Assembly: GCF_008086175.1 (NCBI RefSeq)
Contig: NZ_VSKM01000018.1
Location: forward strand, 1-48,371
Direction of reading: 5' to 3'
Length of the DNA: 48,371 bases
DNA from: Bizionia saleffrena
GTDB taxonomy: Bacteria > Bacteroidota > Bacteroidia > Flavobacteriales > Flavobacteriaceae
The position numbers and the translations under genes are program-made. A model generated the notes under the pieces. It did not search any database. It was not told the DNA's origin and was given only the letters and a program-made list of their open reading frames with translations. This document shows positions 1 to 9,182 of this stretch, one piece after another; within the stretch, counting starts at the first letter, position 1, and every line of letters begins with the position of its first letter.

Positions 1-2
1 AT

Positions 3-215
3 AACGAAGTAGAAAACTCAAATTTTAAGTCCTTCAATACCATTGCAAGGTCTATACAAATCCATTACAAACCAATTTTGAATTATTTTAACAACAGGAG
101 CACCAATGCTTCCGCGGAATCTTTTAATGCAAAAATCAAAGAGTTCAGGTCGATGTTTAGAGGCGTAAGAGATGTTAAGTTTTTCTTGTTTAGACTTACT
201 AAATTATATGCCTAA
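3..215 (+). CDS. Transposase C-terminal fragment (ISAon1/ISL3-like), 5' end outside window
   Basis: An open frame enters from the window edge and ends with TAA at 213-215, giving the last 70 residues. The text contains STNASAESFNAKIKEFR followed by FRGVRDVKFFLFRLTKLY, which I recognise as the C-terminal end of DDE transposases of the ISL3/ISAon1 type common in Bacteroidota. The final catalytic Glu region of these enzymes lies in the NASAESFN motif. The start, the other catalytic residues and the left end are outside, so it cannot be said whether the element is intact. It lies about 190 bp from a tRNA operon. Family assignment is from memory of the motif; the exact IS subgroup is uncertain. 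Confidence 0.75.
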   Translation, partial: NEVENSNFKSFNTIARSIQIHYKPILNYFNNRSTNASAESFNAKIKEFRSMFRGVRDVKFFLFRLTKLYA

Positions 216-401
216 TTTATGTCACTCCCCAAAAATATTCCTTGATCCATTTTTCCTTTCTAGATTGACTACTATTTTTGCTTAAACACAACATTTAGGA
301 ATGATCCGTAGAACACTGAAAATGCTAAAGTAATTATTTAAGATTGATCCGGGTTTTGTAAATATTTTTGATGAAGAGTTAATAATAAACCCTATAAACC
401 A
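216..401. other. Intergenic stretch, probable right end of the insertion sequence
   Basis: No gene is visible. The first 40-50 bases after the transposase stop would be expected to contain the right terminal repeat. A short motif TTGATCC at 241-247 recurs as TTGATCC at 344-350, and ATGATCC occurs at 301-307, but I cannot define an inverted repeat without the left end. Confidence 0.3.
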
Positions 402-432
402 AAAAAGACCTACTAAAACAGTAAGTCTTTTT
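402..432 (-). terminator. Intrinsic terminator of the tRNA operon
   Basis: Arms at 402-414 and 420-432 (13 bp, one G-U wobble on the minus strand) enclose a 5-nt loop, and the arm ends in a T-run on the minus strand. It starts two bases beyond the 3' end of tRNA-Arg, as expected for the end of the tRNA transcript. Confidence 0.7.
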
Positions 433-433
433 G

Positions 434-507
434 TGAGCCCGACAGGATTCGAACCTGTGACCGCCTCCTTAGAAGGGAGGTGCTCTATCCAACTGAGCTA
501 CGAGCCC
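434..507 (-). tRNA. tRNA-Arg (anticodon TCT)
   Basis: Read on the minus strand, the sequence folds as a cloverleaf. The acceptor arm starts GGGCTCG and pairs with CGGGCTC using two G-U pairs. The D arm contains AGCTCAGTTGG, the anticodon stem-loop is CCTCC-CTTCTAA-GGAGG and the T arm contains GGTTCGAATCC. The anticodon is TCT, reading AGA/AGG. The discriminator base is A. CCA is not encoded. It is the last gene of a three-tRNA transcript. Confidence 0.95.
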
Positions 508-560
508 GTAACTATAAAATTTGAAATGTCACACCTTTAGTATGACATTTCGGTAATTTG

Positions 561-635
561 TCGGGGTGGCAGGATTCGAACCTGCGGCCTCCACGTCCCA
601 AACGTGGCGCGATAACCGGGCTACGCTACACCCCG
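561..635 (-). tRNA. tRNA-Pro (anticodon TGG)
   Basis: The minus-strand cloverleaf has acceptor arm CGGGGTG, anticodon stem-loop CCACG-TTTGGGA-CGTGG and T arm GGTTCGAATCC. The anticodon TGG can read all CCN codons when U34 is modified. The discriminator is A. It is the middle gene of the Ser-Pro-Arg tRNA cluster. Confidence 0.95.
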
Positions 636-652
636 ATTTGGTTATCTAATTG

Positions 653-740
653 CGGAGAGACAGGGATTCGAACCCTGGGTACCCTTTTGGGGTACGACGA
701 TTTAGCAAACCGCTCCTTTCGGCCACTCAGGCACCTCTCC
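653..740 (-). tRNA. tRNA-Ser (anticodon GCT)
   Basis: The minus-strand sequence begins GGAGAGGTGCC, has the anticodon loop TTGCTAA (anticodon GCT, for AGC/AGT) and carries the long variable arm typical of type II tRNAs (a hairpin of TACCC and GGGTA). The T arm is GGTTCGAATCC and the discriminator is G, the usual serine identity base. It is the promoter-proximal gene of the tRNA operon. Confidence 0.95.
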
Positions 741-783
741 AATAATTTTGCAATGAACTTTTTTTACCTCCGTATTGCGGATG

Positions 784-814
784 CAAATGTAAGACAAGAT
801 CTCATATATCGCAA
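784..814 (-). promoter_or_regulatory. Promoter of the tRNA operon (Bacteroidota -33/-7 type)
   Basis: On the minus strand there is TTG (812-814), a 20-nt spacer and TACATTTG (784-791), a full match to the TAnnTTTG -7 box. The expected transcription start is near 777, leaving a 35-40 nt leader before tRNA-Ser. Confidence 0.7.
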
Positions 815-840
815 CATTTTTTAGTACTTTTTTTTAAAAA

Positions 841-2892
841 TTATTCGGGGTATTCAATTCTAAGATGGTAAATATTTGCAAGCTTGCGTTTTAGGACTTT
901 TTTAATCACCTGAATTTCTTTAAAAGTAATGTTCGCATTTAAGAATTGGTCCTCGTCCATTTGTTTATTGAGTATGTTTTCGACAAATTTATCAATTTTA
1001 GTAGACGTTGGGTCTTTTAAACTTTTTGATGCCGCCTCCACACTATCACACATCATTAAGATAGCTGTTTCTTTACTAAACGGCTTGGGCCCCGGATAAG
1101 AGAAATCGGTGATAGAAACATCCTCATTTACCCTTTTCTCTTTCATATAAAAATAATACACCGTACTTGTACCATGATGGGTTCTTATAAAATCGATAAC
1201 GCGATCTGGTAAGTTATTTTTTTTAGCTATTTCTATTCCATTTATAACGTGACCCACTATAATGCGCGCACTTTCTATTGGCGATAAATCATCGTGCGGA
1301 TTTACGCCCGAAGATTGATTCTCGGTGAAATAGGTAGGATTTCTCATTTTACCAATATCATGATACAACGCTCCTACCCTAACCAGCATAGCATTTGCAC
1401 CAATTTCGTTAGCAGCAGCTTCAGCTAAGTTAGCGACGTTTAAAGAATGATGAAACGTTCCTGGCGCATCGTTAGAGAGTTGTTTTAATAGTTTAGAGTT
1501 TGTATCTGAAAGCTCTAATAAAGAAACATCAGATACCAAACCGAAAAGTTTTTCGTAGATATAAATTAATGGCTGTACGAATAAAGTTGCTAGCCCACAC
1601 AGTACAAACATTGCAAAGGTTTCCCATTTTAAAGTTTCTACGCTGCCCTCATGAATAACGAAAAAAGCAAAATAGGCAATAATATAAATCAAAGTAATTT
1701 GTCCAACAGAGATAAATAAATTAGCTCTTTTATACAGTTCAGAAACCGTTAAAATAGTAACGATACCCGCTATAATTTGTAAGAACATATACTCGTAACT
1801 ATTAGGGACAATAGACCCTAATAACAACACCGTAATAACGTGAGTGAACAATCCTAAACGGGCGTCGAAAAAGGCTTTTAGAACCAAGGGTAGCATCGCT
1901 AAGGGTATAATATAAATGTATTTAGAGTTGTAATTAACCATTAAGCTAGTTAAAAAAACCATTAATAATATATTGAAAAATATGAACGTTACTTTGGTAT
2001 CATTTTTAAAAACGTCTAGTCGGTATTTACGTAAGAAAAGCAATAGGATCATTAAAGCCAAAGCAACCAATAATGTGTACGCAAATACTATTAAATTGTA
2101 ATTAGATTCGTTCCAGACTTGCGATTCATATTCCGATTCTAACGATTTTAAAATCAAAAATTTATTACCTTCAACAATTTCACCTTTAGAGATGATTAGT
2201 GTCTCTTTTTCAATACTTCCTCTTGTAAAAGAAATAGATTGCACTGCTTGATTTAAAACAGTCTCCGTAAATATTTTATTATAAGTTAAATTAGGTTTAA
2301 TAATATCGAAAAACAAGGCTATATATTCACTTTCATACGTCTCCAAATTAGCTTTCTTGAGCTTTTCTAAAACATCATTTTTTATATTTTCAAGCTGATA
2401 AATATTAGAAAATTGGGTTTTGTAGCGCTCTACCCGATCTTCTAAAATAGTGACGTTGGTTGTTTTTGCGCTAGATAAATTATCTTCTAAAATCCCAAAT
2501 TCATACAACTCATCAACGATTTGCTCTCCTTGCCTTTTTAGAGAATACCCTTCATCACCATAGATAGAATCGGGGAAAATTTTGTAAAAATTATCCTGAT
2601 AATCCCTTTTTACAATAGGTAGTACTTTAGTATCTATCGAGAAATACTTTACAGCGCTAGATTCTATGTCCTCTTTCTCTTTGGACAGTTCTATAGGTGT
2701 TTTTTGAATCGCAAAATTAAAAGGTGCGTATAAGGTTTCCGACTGCCATGGTTTTCCTTTTTCAAAGTTGTATTTAAAACGACCGCTTTTCGGAAACAAA
2801 TACACTATTAAAAAAGTGGTGGCTATAAATAGAATTACCTTATATAAAAGAGAATGGTTTTTATAAAACGTATTTATGAAGTCTTTCATCAA
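841..2892 (-). CDS. pgpH: PgpH-type 7TM-HD hydrolase, probable c-di-AMP phosphodiesterase
   Basis: The 683-residue membrane protein has one N-terminal membrane segment (about 16-34), a long extracytoplasmic domain (about 40-265), a block of seven hydrophobic segments (about 267-460) and a cytoplasmic HD domain. The metal site is visible as YHDIGK with His511-Asp512, preceded by HHSLNVANLAEAAA and followed by the THHGT motif. This is the 7TMR-HDED/7TM-HD layout of PgpH, which hydrolyses c-di-AMP to pApA in Firmicutes; length and order agree with that family. Activity in this organism is inferred. The stop codon is just past the tRNA promoter and the gene is monocistronic as far as can be seen. 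The second codon is also ATG, so the start could move by one residue. Confidence 0.85.
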   Translation of the reverse strand: MMKDFINTFYKNHSLLYKVILFIATTFLIVYLFPKSGRFKYNFEKGKPWQSETLYAPFNFAIQKTPIELSKEKEDIESSAVKYFSIDTKVLPIVKRDYQDNFYKIFPDSIYGDEGYSLKRQGEQIVDELYEFGILEDNLSSAKTTNVTILEDRVERYKTQFSNIYQLENIKNDVLEKLKKANLETYESEYIALFFDIIKPNLTYNKIFTETVLNQAVQSISFTRGSIEKETLIISKGEIVEGNKFLILKSLESEYESQVWNESNYNLIVFAYTLLVALALMILLLFLRKYRLDVFKNDTKVTFIFFNILLMVFLTSLMVNYNSKYIYIIPLAMLPLVLKAFFDARLGLFTHVITVLLLGSIVPNSYEYMFLQIIAGIVTILTVSELYKRANLFISVGQITLIYIIAYFAFFVIHEGSVETLKWETFAMFVLCGLATLFVQPLIYIYEKLFGLVSDVSLLELSDTNSKLLKQLSNDAPGTFHHSLNVANLAEAAANEIGANAMLVRVGALYHDIGKMRNPTYFTENQSSGVNPHDDLSPIESARIIVGHVINGIEIAKKNNLPDRVIDFIRTHHGTSTVYYFYMKEKRVNEDVSITDFSYPGPKPFSKETAILMMCDSVEAASKSLKDPTSTKIDKFVENILNKQMDEDQFLNANITFKEIQVIKKVLKRKLANIYHLRIEYPE

Positions 2893-3045
2893 TAAAAAAT
2901 AGTAAATTATTTTATCTTAACCCAATGGTTTAGCACATCAAAAGTACTAAATATTGTTTTTAAAGCACGTTAATATCGATTTAAGGTTCTCCTTTTTGCT
3001 AAAAAATGATTAATTTCGCTGAACATATAAAAAATTTAAAACAAA

Positions 3046-4224
3046 ATGAGTAAAGAAGTAGTTATTGTATCGGCAGCCAGAACCCCTATAGGTAGTTTTT
3101 TAGGCGCACTATCAACCATTCCTGCACCAAAATTAGGGGCTATAGCCATTAAAGGTGCTTTAGAAAAAATAAATCTAAAACCAGAATTGGTTGAAGAAGT
3201 TTTAATGGGAAATGTTGTGCAAGCAGGTACAGGTCAGGCTCCTGCCAGACAAGCTGCTATTTTTGCCGGAATTCCTAATACAGTGCCATGTACTACAGTT
3301 AATAAGGTATGTGCTTCTGGTATGAAAACTGTAATGCAAGCCGCACAATCTATAGCTTTAGGGGATGCGAGTATTATTGTTGCTGGGGGAATGGAAAATA
3401 TGAGTATGATTCCTCATTATATGTATGCCAGAAAAGGAACTAAATTTGGTTCTGCTACGCTTATAGATGGTCTGCAAAAAGATGGTTTGGTTGATGCTTA
3501 CGATCAGAATGCGATGGGAGTTTCTGCAGATGCTTGTGCTACTAAATATAAATTTTCTCGAGAAGATCAGGATGCGTACGCAATACAATCTTACAAAAGA
3601 TCGGCTGATGCTTGGGAGAAAGGAAAATTTAATAACGAAGTAGTTCCTGTTGAAGTACCACAACGTCGTGGAGAACCTGTTGTAGTGATTAAAGATGAAG
3701 AGTTTGAAAATGTAACATTAAATAAAATTCCTTCTTTACGTGCTGCTTTCTCAAAAGATGGAACGGTAACCGCTGCAAATGCATCGACAATTAACGATGG
3801 TGCCGGAGCAATGGTATTAATGAGTAGAGAAAAAGCTGATGAATTAGGATTAAAACCTTTAGCCGTTATTAAAGGTTACGCCGACGCAGCACACGAGCCA
3901 GAGTGGTTTACAACTGCACCTTCAAAAGCATTGCCTAAAGCTTTAGATAAAGCAGGTATTGCTCTTAAAGATGTTGAATTTTTTGAATTCAACGAGGCAT
4001 TTGCAGTTGTTGGTTTAGCTAATATGAAAATATTAGGACTTACCGATAAAAATGTAAACGTAAACGGTGGTGCTGTTTCTTTAGGACACCCACTTGGATG
4101 TTCGGGAGTTAGAATTTTAATTACACTTTTAAATGTTTTAGAGCAAAACGATGCTAAAACTGGAGCAGCCGTTATTTGTAATGGTGGTGGTGGAGCTTCT
4201 GCTGTAGTAATCGAGCGTTTGTAA
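3046..4224 (+). CDS. Acetyl-CoA C-acetyltransferase (thiolase)
   Basis: The 392-residue thiolase condenses two acetyl-CoA to acetoacetyl-CoA, or cleaves it in beta-oxidation. The nucleophile Cys89 lies in NKVCASGMK, His348 in GGAVSLGHPLGCSG and the second catalytic Cys378 in VICNGGGG. The NEAFA motif (316-320) is also present. Length and motifs match biosynthetic AtoB-type tetrameric thiolases rather than the longer FadA subunits. No 3-hydroxyacyl-CoA dehydrogenase is adjacent, so the pathway role is open. A weak -7-like TAATTTCG lies upstream near 3009-3016. The NlpC/P60 gene follows after 19 bp and may be cotranscribed. Confidence 0.92.
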   Translation: MSKEVVIVSAARTPIGSFLGALSTIPAPKLGAIAIKGALEKINLKPELVEEVLMGNVVQAGTGQAPARQAAIFAGIPNTVPCTTVNKVCASGMKTVMQAAQSIALGDASIIVAGGMENMSMIPHYMYARKGTKFGSATLIDGLQKDGLVDAYDQNAMGVSADACATKYKFSREDQDAYAIQSYKRSADAWEKGKFNNEVVPVEVPQRRGEPVVVIKDEEFENVTLNKIPSLRAAFSKDGTVTAANASTINDGAGAMVLMSREKADELGLKPLAVIKGYADAAHEPEWFTTAPSKALPKALDKAGIALKDVEFFEFNEAFAVVGLANMKILGLTDKNVNVNGGAVSLGHPLGCSGVRILITLLNVLEQNDAKTGAAVICNGGGGASAVVIERL

Positions 4225-4243
4225 TAGCCGTTAAAATGAACTA

Positions 4244-4993
4244 ATGCAATACGGAATTTGTAATTTAAGTATCGTTCCCTTAAGATTTGAAGCCTCCGAT
4301 GCCAGCGAGTTAGTCTCGCAGGTATTGTATGGCGATATCTTTAAAGTATTAGAACACCGTAAATCTTGGAGTAAAATTCGTTTGGCTTTCGATAAATATG
4401 AAGGATGGGTAGACAATAAGCAGTATAGTGAACTTACTGAAGAGCAATACACTGATTTGTCATCCCAACCGTTACAATTAACTACCGATTTAGTCGATTT
4501 TATTCAGGATAACGACAAGCAATTATACACAATACCTATGGGTTCTGTCCTTAATGGCACAGAGTTATTAAACCATACATTCGAAGGACACTCATCGTGC
4601 GCGATTAATGATAAAAGTACTATTATCGGTACTGCTTTTTCATATATAAATGCACCCTATTTATGGGGCGGTAAAACGCCTTTTGGTATTGACTGTTCTG
4701 GGTTTACCCAAATGGTTTACAAACTGAATGGTTACGCCCTTTTAAGAGACGCATCGCAGCAAGCAATGCAAGGGGAACCACTAAGTTTTATTGAAGAAAG
4801 TGAGCCAGGAGATCTCGCTTTTTTTGATAATAATGAGGGCGTAATAACTCACGTGGGTATTATAATGCAAGATAATTACATTATTCACGCCCACGGAAAA
4901 GTGAGAATAGATCGCTTAGATCACTCTGGTATTTATAATGTAGATACTAGAAAGCACACCCACAAACTAAGAGTCATTAAAAAAATTATATAA
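4244..4993 (+). CDS. NlpC/P60 (C40) peptidoglycan hydrolase with N-terminal SH3-like domain
   Basis: The 249-residue protein has an N-terminal bacterial SH3-like part (about 1-65, ending GWVDNKQY) and a C-terminal NlpC/P60 domain (about 125-249). The catalytic Cys151 is in GIDCSGFTQMV, His203 in ITHVGI and the third polar residue is probably His215 in IIHAHG. Family members cleave D-gamma-Glu-diamino-acid bonds in cell-wall stem peptides. No signal peptide is visible, so it may be cytoplasmic and act in muropeptide recycling (YkfC-like), or be exported by another route. It starts 19 bp after the thiolase and ends at a strong hairpin shared with the convergent TPR gene. Confidence 0.85.
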   Translation: MQYGICNLSIVPLRFEASDASELVSQVLYGDIFKVLEHRKSWSKIRLAFDKYEGWVDNKQYSELTEEQYTDLSSQPLQLTTDLVDFIQDNDKQLYTIPMGSVLNGTELLNHTFEGHSSCAINDKSTIIGTAFSYINAPYLWGGKTPFGIDCSGFTQMVYKLNGYALLRDASQQAMQGEPLSFIEESEPGDLAFFDNNEGVITHVGIIMQDNYIIHAHGKVRIDRLDHSGIYNVDTRKHTHKLRVIKKII

Positions 4994-4994
4994 T

Positions 4995-5026
4995 AAAAAA
5001 AGCCAACTTACAAGTTGGCTTTTTTT
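4995..5026. terminator. Bidirectional intrinsic terminator
   Basis: The stem AGCCAACT/AGTTGGCT (5001-5020) has A-run 4995-5000 on one side and T-run 5021-5026 on the other, so it can stop transcripts from both the NlpC/P60 gene (plus) and the gyrA-TPR unit (minus). Confidence 0.85.
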
Positions 5027-5067
5027 ATACTTATTTTTCAGAATTCACTAGGTAAATCTTAAATAGA

Positions 5068-6306
5068 TTAAATTTTATACTTTGCTTTAATCGCATTAAG
5101 TTTCGCTTCTTCGCCAATGGCGCTATAAATACCCTTTAAGGTTCTAGCAACATCGATGTTACCCTCGTCAATTTTTAATACGCCTTCTAAGTAAGGAATA
5201 GCTTCGTAATAAATATCAGATCTTTTCTTCTTAAGTTGGTCGTAGCGGTTATTATCAGAAACAGAACTTCCTAATCCATTCATTTCTTTAATAACAGCAA
5301 CCTCTTCTTCTAATATTAATGCTGCAATATTAGTCGCTGCATTAACATAAGCCGGATCTAATTGTAACACTTTTTTGTAGTACATTTTTGCCTCCTTTGC
5401 ATTCCCCGCTTCAGCAGATAGTACACCCAAGTTATATAATAAATCTTTATTATTAGGATCTTTCTGCGTCGCCTCTTTTATTAAATTAGTATACGCTTCT
5501 CTGTCTTCTAATTTGTAATGCATATTCGCTTCAATAAGAATTAAATCGATATTTGAGGGATCTGCTTCACGGGCTACTTTAATCGCTTTTAAACCTTTTT
5601 CAGATTCACCTAAACTATTATAAATTAAAGCTATATTCTTTGTGATTTCTGCCGTTTTAGATTCCGATTCTACATCCTTAGGACTGATATGCGTTTTAAC
5701 CTTATTTACATAGACATCTCTAGTTACTTTATCGAAAGATTCTTCTTCTCCAGTCTCTTTGTTAGTTGCTAGATATTGCATTTCAACACCCGTATATCCC
5801 AATTCTTTTAGTTCAAGATAATGCTTAAGTGCTATTTCTACTTCTTGAGCACTAACAGCACTGGCAGCTGCGTAATATAAATACACTTGATCTGACGGCA
5901 CAAGGGCGTAAAGCATTTCGAATAATTTAGCTGCTTCGCTATATTTTCCTGAGGTATATAAATTATTAGCTTTAGTTAATAATTCGTTTTGAAGTGATTG
6001 CTTAATCTCTGAAACCTCGCTAACGTAATTATCGTCCACTTTAGTCAAATCACTAATCGCTATTTTAAAATCGGCATTAGATCCTGCTCCATTAGCATAA
6101 TAGGCTTGCGCTTTATTAAAATAGTATTTAGATTTTAATTTATCATCCATAGAACCTACCATAGATTCTAATTCTGATACCACTGATTTTGCCTCGGCGT
6201 AATTATTATTTTTTACGGCCCTTTCTAAAGTTCTAAGCTCTCTTTTTTGCGCAAAGGTCGTAATAGTAACCATTACTGCTAAAGCAAATATGAATTGTTT
6301 TTTCAT
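5068..6306 (-). CDS. Secreted TPR-repeat protein, downstream of gyrA
   Basis: The 412-residue protein has an N-terminal signal peptide (MKKQFIFALAVMVTITTFAQ) and several tetratricopeptide repeats. Repeat-like helices are visible at about 120-160, 220-255, 285-325 (for example NKDLLYNLGVLSAEAGNAKEA) and 335-400. It is predicted to be periplasmic or outer-membrane associated and to act in protein-protein interactions; no enzymatic motif is seen. It follows gyrA on the same strand after 58 bp with no terminator between, so it is probably cotranscribed. That pairing is not functionally obvious. I cannot give a specific function. Confidence 0.75.
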   Translation of the reverse strand: MKKQFIFALAVMVTITTFAQKRELRTLERAVKNNNYAEAKSVVSELESMVGSMDDKLKSKYYFNKAQAYYANGAGSNADFKIAISDLTKVDDNYVSEVSEIKQSLQNELLTKANNLYTSGKYSEAAKLFEMLYALVPSDQVYLYYAAASAVSAQEVEIALKHYLELKELGYTGVEMQYLATNKETGEEESFDKVTRDVYVNKVKTHISPKDVESESKTAEITKNIALIYNSLGESEKGLKAIKVAREADPSNIDLILIEANMHYKLEDREAYTNLIKEATQKDPNNKDLLYNLGVLSAEAGNAKEAKMYYKKVLQLDPAYVNAATNIAALILEEEVAVIKEMNGLGSSVSDNNRYDQLKKKRSDIYYEAIPYLEGVLKIDEGNIDVARTLKGIYSAIGEEAKLNAIKAKYKI

Positions 6307-6364
6307 CTGATTTATAATTTGTATTTAATTTTAATTCTTAAATAATCAATAGTTATGCCAATAA

Positions 6365-8920
6365 TTATTCGTTATCTGTTGTTAAATCTTCGTTAGTTTC
6401 TTCCGACACCTCAGTTGTGTCAACAGTCTCTTCAGCCAATTCAATAACATTACCATCGTCATCAATAATAACGTCGTCTTCATCTTCGTGCAATACTTTA
6501 GCAACAGCAGCGATAGCGTCTTTTCCTTTTAAATTAATAAGACGAACTCCTTGTGTTGCGCGTCCCATAACTCTTAAGTCTTTAACAGCCATTCTAATCG
6601 CGACTCCAGATTTATTAATAATCATTAAATCATCTTGATCGGTTACATTTTTAATGGCCACTAAGTTTCCTGTTTTTTCTGTTACAGAAATTGTTTTCAC
6701 CCCTTTACCACCACGGTTAGTAATTCGGTAATCGTCTAAACTAGAACGTTTTCCGTAACCATTTTCTGAAACCACAAGAATGTTGCTTTCCATATCGTCT
6801 ACGGCGATCATTCCTATAACTTCGTCTGTTTCACTTTGCAAAGTAATACCTCTTACTCCAGAAGCACCACGACCCATTGGTCTTGTTTTGGCTTCTTCGA
6901 AACGAATTGCTTTACCCGATTTTAAAGCTAACATCACTTGACTTTCACCTGTTGTTAATTTAGCTTCTAGTAAAACGTCGTCTTCCTTTACAGTAATGGC
7001 GTTAATACCATTAGCTCTAGGTCTAGAATATTGCTCTAAAGAGGTTTTTTTAACCTGACCTTTTTTCGTTGCCATTATTACATAATGACTGTTAATGTAC
7101 GCTTCATCTTTAAGATCTTGAGTACAAATAAATGCCATTACTTTATCGTCTTGTTCTATATTTATAAGGTTTTGAATCGCTCTACCTTTCGATGTTTTAC
7201 TACCCTCTGGTATTTCGTAAACACGCATCCAGAAACATTTCCCCTTTTGGGTGAAGAATAACATATATTGGTGGTTAGTACCCACAAATAAATTTTCTAA
7301 GAAATCTTCATTACGTGTTGTAGACGCTTTTTGACCTACACCTCCTCTATGTTGCGTTTTGTATTCTGAAAGCGATGTACGCTTAATATATCCTGCGTGA
7401 GAAATAGTAATAACCACTTTCTCATCTGGAATCATATCTTCGATACTTAGGTCACCACCAGCGTACTCAATAATACTTCGGCGTTCATCACCATATTTAT
7501 CTCTAATTACAATCAATTCGTCTTTAATAATCTCCATTCGACGCTCTTTGCTTAATAATATAGCTTTAAGATCTTCGATAGTTTTCATTAATTCTTCATA
7601 TTCCGTACGCAACTTGTCTTGTTCTAGACCCGTTAACTGACGCAAACGCATTTCGACAATAGCTTTGGCCTGAATTTCTGAAAGTTTAAAACGTTCAATT
7701 AAGTTAGAGCGCGCTTCATCGGCATTCTTCGAGGCTCTAATAATTGCGATTACTTCATCAATATTATCAGACGCTATAATTAATCCTTCTAAAATATGAG
7801 CACGCTCTTCAGCTTTGCGCAATTCGTATTTAGTACGTCTTACGACAACATCGTGTCTGTGTTCTACAAAATAATGAATTAATTCTTTAAGGTTTAATAA
7901 TTGAGGTCTACCTGCTACTAATGCAATATTGTTAACGCTAAAAGAGGATTGTAAAGCCGTATATTTATATAATTTGTTAAGTACAATATTTGGTATAGCA
8001 TCACGCTTTAAAATATAAACGATACGCATTCCGTTTCTATCCGATTCATCACGAATACTCGCTATCCCATCCATCTTTTTATCGTTAACTAAATCGGCAG
8101 TTTTTTTAATCATATCTGCCTTGTTAACTTGATAAGGGATTTCGGTTACGATAATACACTCGCGACCATTAACCTCTTCGATATTTGCTTTTGCACGCAC
8201 GACAACACGACCACGTCCTGTGTGGAATGCTTCGCGTACACCATCATAACCATAAATTGTTCCTCCTGTAGGAAAATCGGGAGCCGTAATGTGCTGCATT
8301 AATTCGTCGATCTCTATGTCTTTATTTTCAATATAAGCCATAGTACCATTGACAACCTCTGTTAAGTTGTGCGGCGGCATATTAGTTGCCATACCTACGG
8401 CTATACCGGAAGCACCGTTAATTAACAATCCTGGCACCCTTGTAGGCAACACTGTTGGCTCCTCTAAGGTGTCATCAAAGTTTAATTGATGGTCTACAGT
8501 TTCTTTATCAATGTCGGCAAGCATATCCTCAGATATTTTACGCATACGTGCTTCTGTATAACGCATTGCTGCTGGACTATCTCCATCTACAGAACCAAAA
8601 TTCCCTTGCCCATCTACTAGCATATAACGCAAACTCCATTCTTGAGCCATACGTACCATTGCATCGTAAACAGAGGTATCACCGTGTGGGTGGTACTTAC
8701 CTAAAACCTCCCCTACAATTCTCGCAGATTTTTTATGCGCACTATTGGCTCTAACACCCAGTTCGTGCATACCAAAAAGCACACGTCTATGAACGGGTTT
8801 TAAGCCATCTCTAACATCTGGTAGAGCACGTGACACAATGACTGACATTGAATAATCAATGTAAGCCGACTTCATTTCATCTTCAATGTTAATCGGGATA
8901 AGTTTTCCTCCTTCTGCCAT
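6365..8920 (-). CDS. gyrA: DNA gyrase subunit A
   Basis: The 851-residue type IIA topoisomerase subunit breaks and rejoins DNA during ATP-dependent negative supercoiling with GyrB. The catalytic Tyr121 is in [10 protein letters not shown]. The quinolone-resistance region reads [10 protein letters not shown], with Thr82 and Asp86 at the positions of E. coli Ser83 and Asp87. The C-terminal beta-pinwheel contains a diverged GyrA box, QHRGGVG, near residue 525-535. The protein ends with a strongly acidic tail. The start is supported by conservation of the [20 protein letters not shown] segment right after it and by a well-placed promoter 40 bp upstream. It is divergent from clpC. Confidence 0.97.
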   Translation of the reverse strand: MAEGGKLIPINIEDEMKSAYIDYSMSVIVSRALPDVRDGLKPVHRRVLFGMHELGVRANSAHKKSARIVGEVLGKYHPHGDTSVYDAMVRMAQEWSLRYMLVDGQGNFGSVDGDSPAAMRYTEARMRKISEDMLADIDKETVDHQLNFDDTLEEPTVLPTRVPGLLINGASGIAVGMATNMPPHNLTEVVNGTMAYIENKDIEIDELMQHITAPDFPTGGTIYGYDGVREAFHTGRGRVVVRAKANIEEVNGRECIIVTEIPYQVNKADMIKKTADLVNDKKMDGIASIRDESDRNGMRIVYILKRDAIPNIVLNKLYKYTALQSSFSVNNIALVAGRPQLLNLKELIHYFVEHRHDVVVRRTKYELRKAEERAHILEGLIIASDNIDEVIAIIRASKNADEARSNLIERFKLSEIQAKAIVEMRLRQLTGLEQDKLRTEYEELMKTIEDLKAILLSKERRMEIIKDELIVIRDKYGDERRSIIEYAGGDLSIEDMIPDEKVVITISHAGYIKRTSLSEYKTQHRGGVGQKASTTRNEDFLENLFVGTNHQYMLFFTQKGKCFWMRVYEIPEGSKTSKGRAIQNLINIEQDDKVMAFICTQDLKDEAYINSHYVIMATKKGQVKKTSLEQYSRPRANGINAITVKEDDVLLEAKLTTGESQVMLALKSGKAIRFEEAKTRPMGRGASGVRGITLQSETDEVIGMIAVDDMESNILVVSENGYGKRSSLDDYRITNRGGKGVKTISVTEKTGNLVAIKNVTDQDDLMIINKSGVAIRMAVKDLRVMGRATQGVRLINLKGKDAIAAVAKVLHEDEDDVIIDDDGNVIELAEETVDTTEVSEETNEDLTTDNE

Positions 8921-8961
8921 TATATAATATAATTAAGTATTTATGAGTGTTTCAAAACGTG

Positions 8962-8991
8962 CTAATATAATCAATTCATTAGTGACAGCAA
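8962..8991 (-). promoter_or_regulatory. Predicted gyrA promoter
   Basis: Minus-strand TTG (8989-8991), 19-nt spacer and TATATTAG (8962-8969; 5 of the 6 fixed positions of TAnnTTTG). A start near 8955 would give a leader of about 35 nt before gyrA. Confidence 0.55.
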
Positions 8992-9058
8992 GCCTTTAAG
9001 CCCTTTCTTTTAACACTTTTTATTAACAATTAATAATCTGCCTTTTTTAATAAGTAAG

Positions 9059-9087
9059 TTGTTAATTATATTGATTTAATAATTTTT
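9059..9087 (+). promoter_or_regulatory. Weak candidate promoter for clpC
   Basis: TTG (9059-9061), 18-nt spacer and TAATTTTT (9080-9087), one mismatch to TAnnTTTG, in a very AT-rich stretch. It would leave a leader of roughly 90 nt. No CIRCE or CtsR-like operator was recognised. Confidence 0.3.
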
Positions 9088-9182
9088 TTTTGTCTCTTAG
9101 CTAAGTACATATTATTTAAGGAATAGTTTTTGCCATTGGTAATATGATTTAGTAATTTTAAGCATAGAAAGTAAACTATTAT

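Noticed and set aside
558-824. 88-residue plus-strand ORF across the tRNA cluster
   Set aside because: It is the reverse side of tRNA-Pro and tRNA-Ser. The protein text is a known artefact of antisense tRNA translation.
8455-8754. 99-residue plus-strand ORF opposite gyrA
   Set aside because: Antisense to the conserved topoisomerase core, no family signature.
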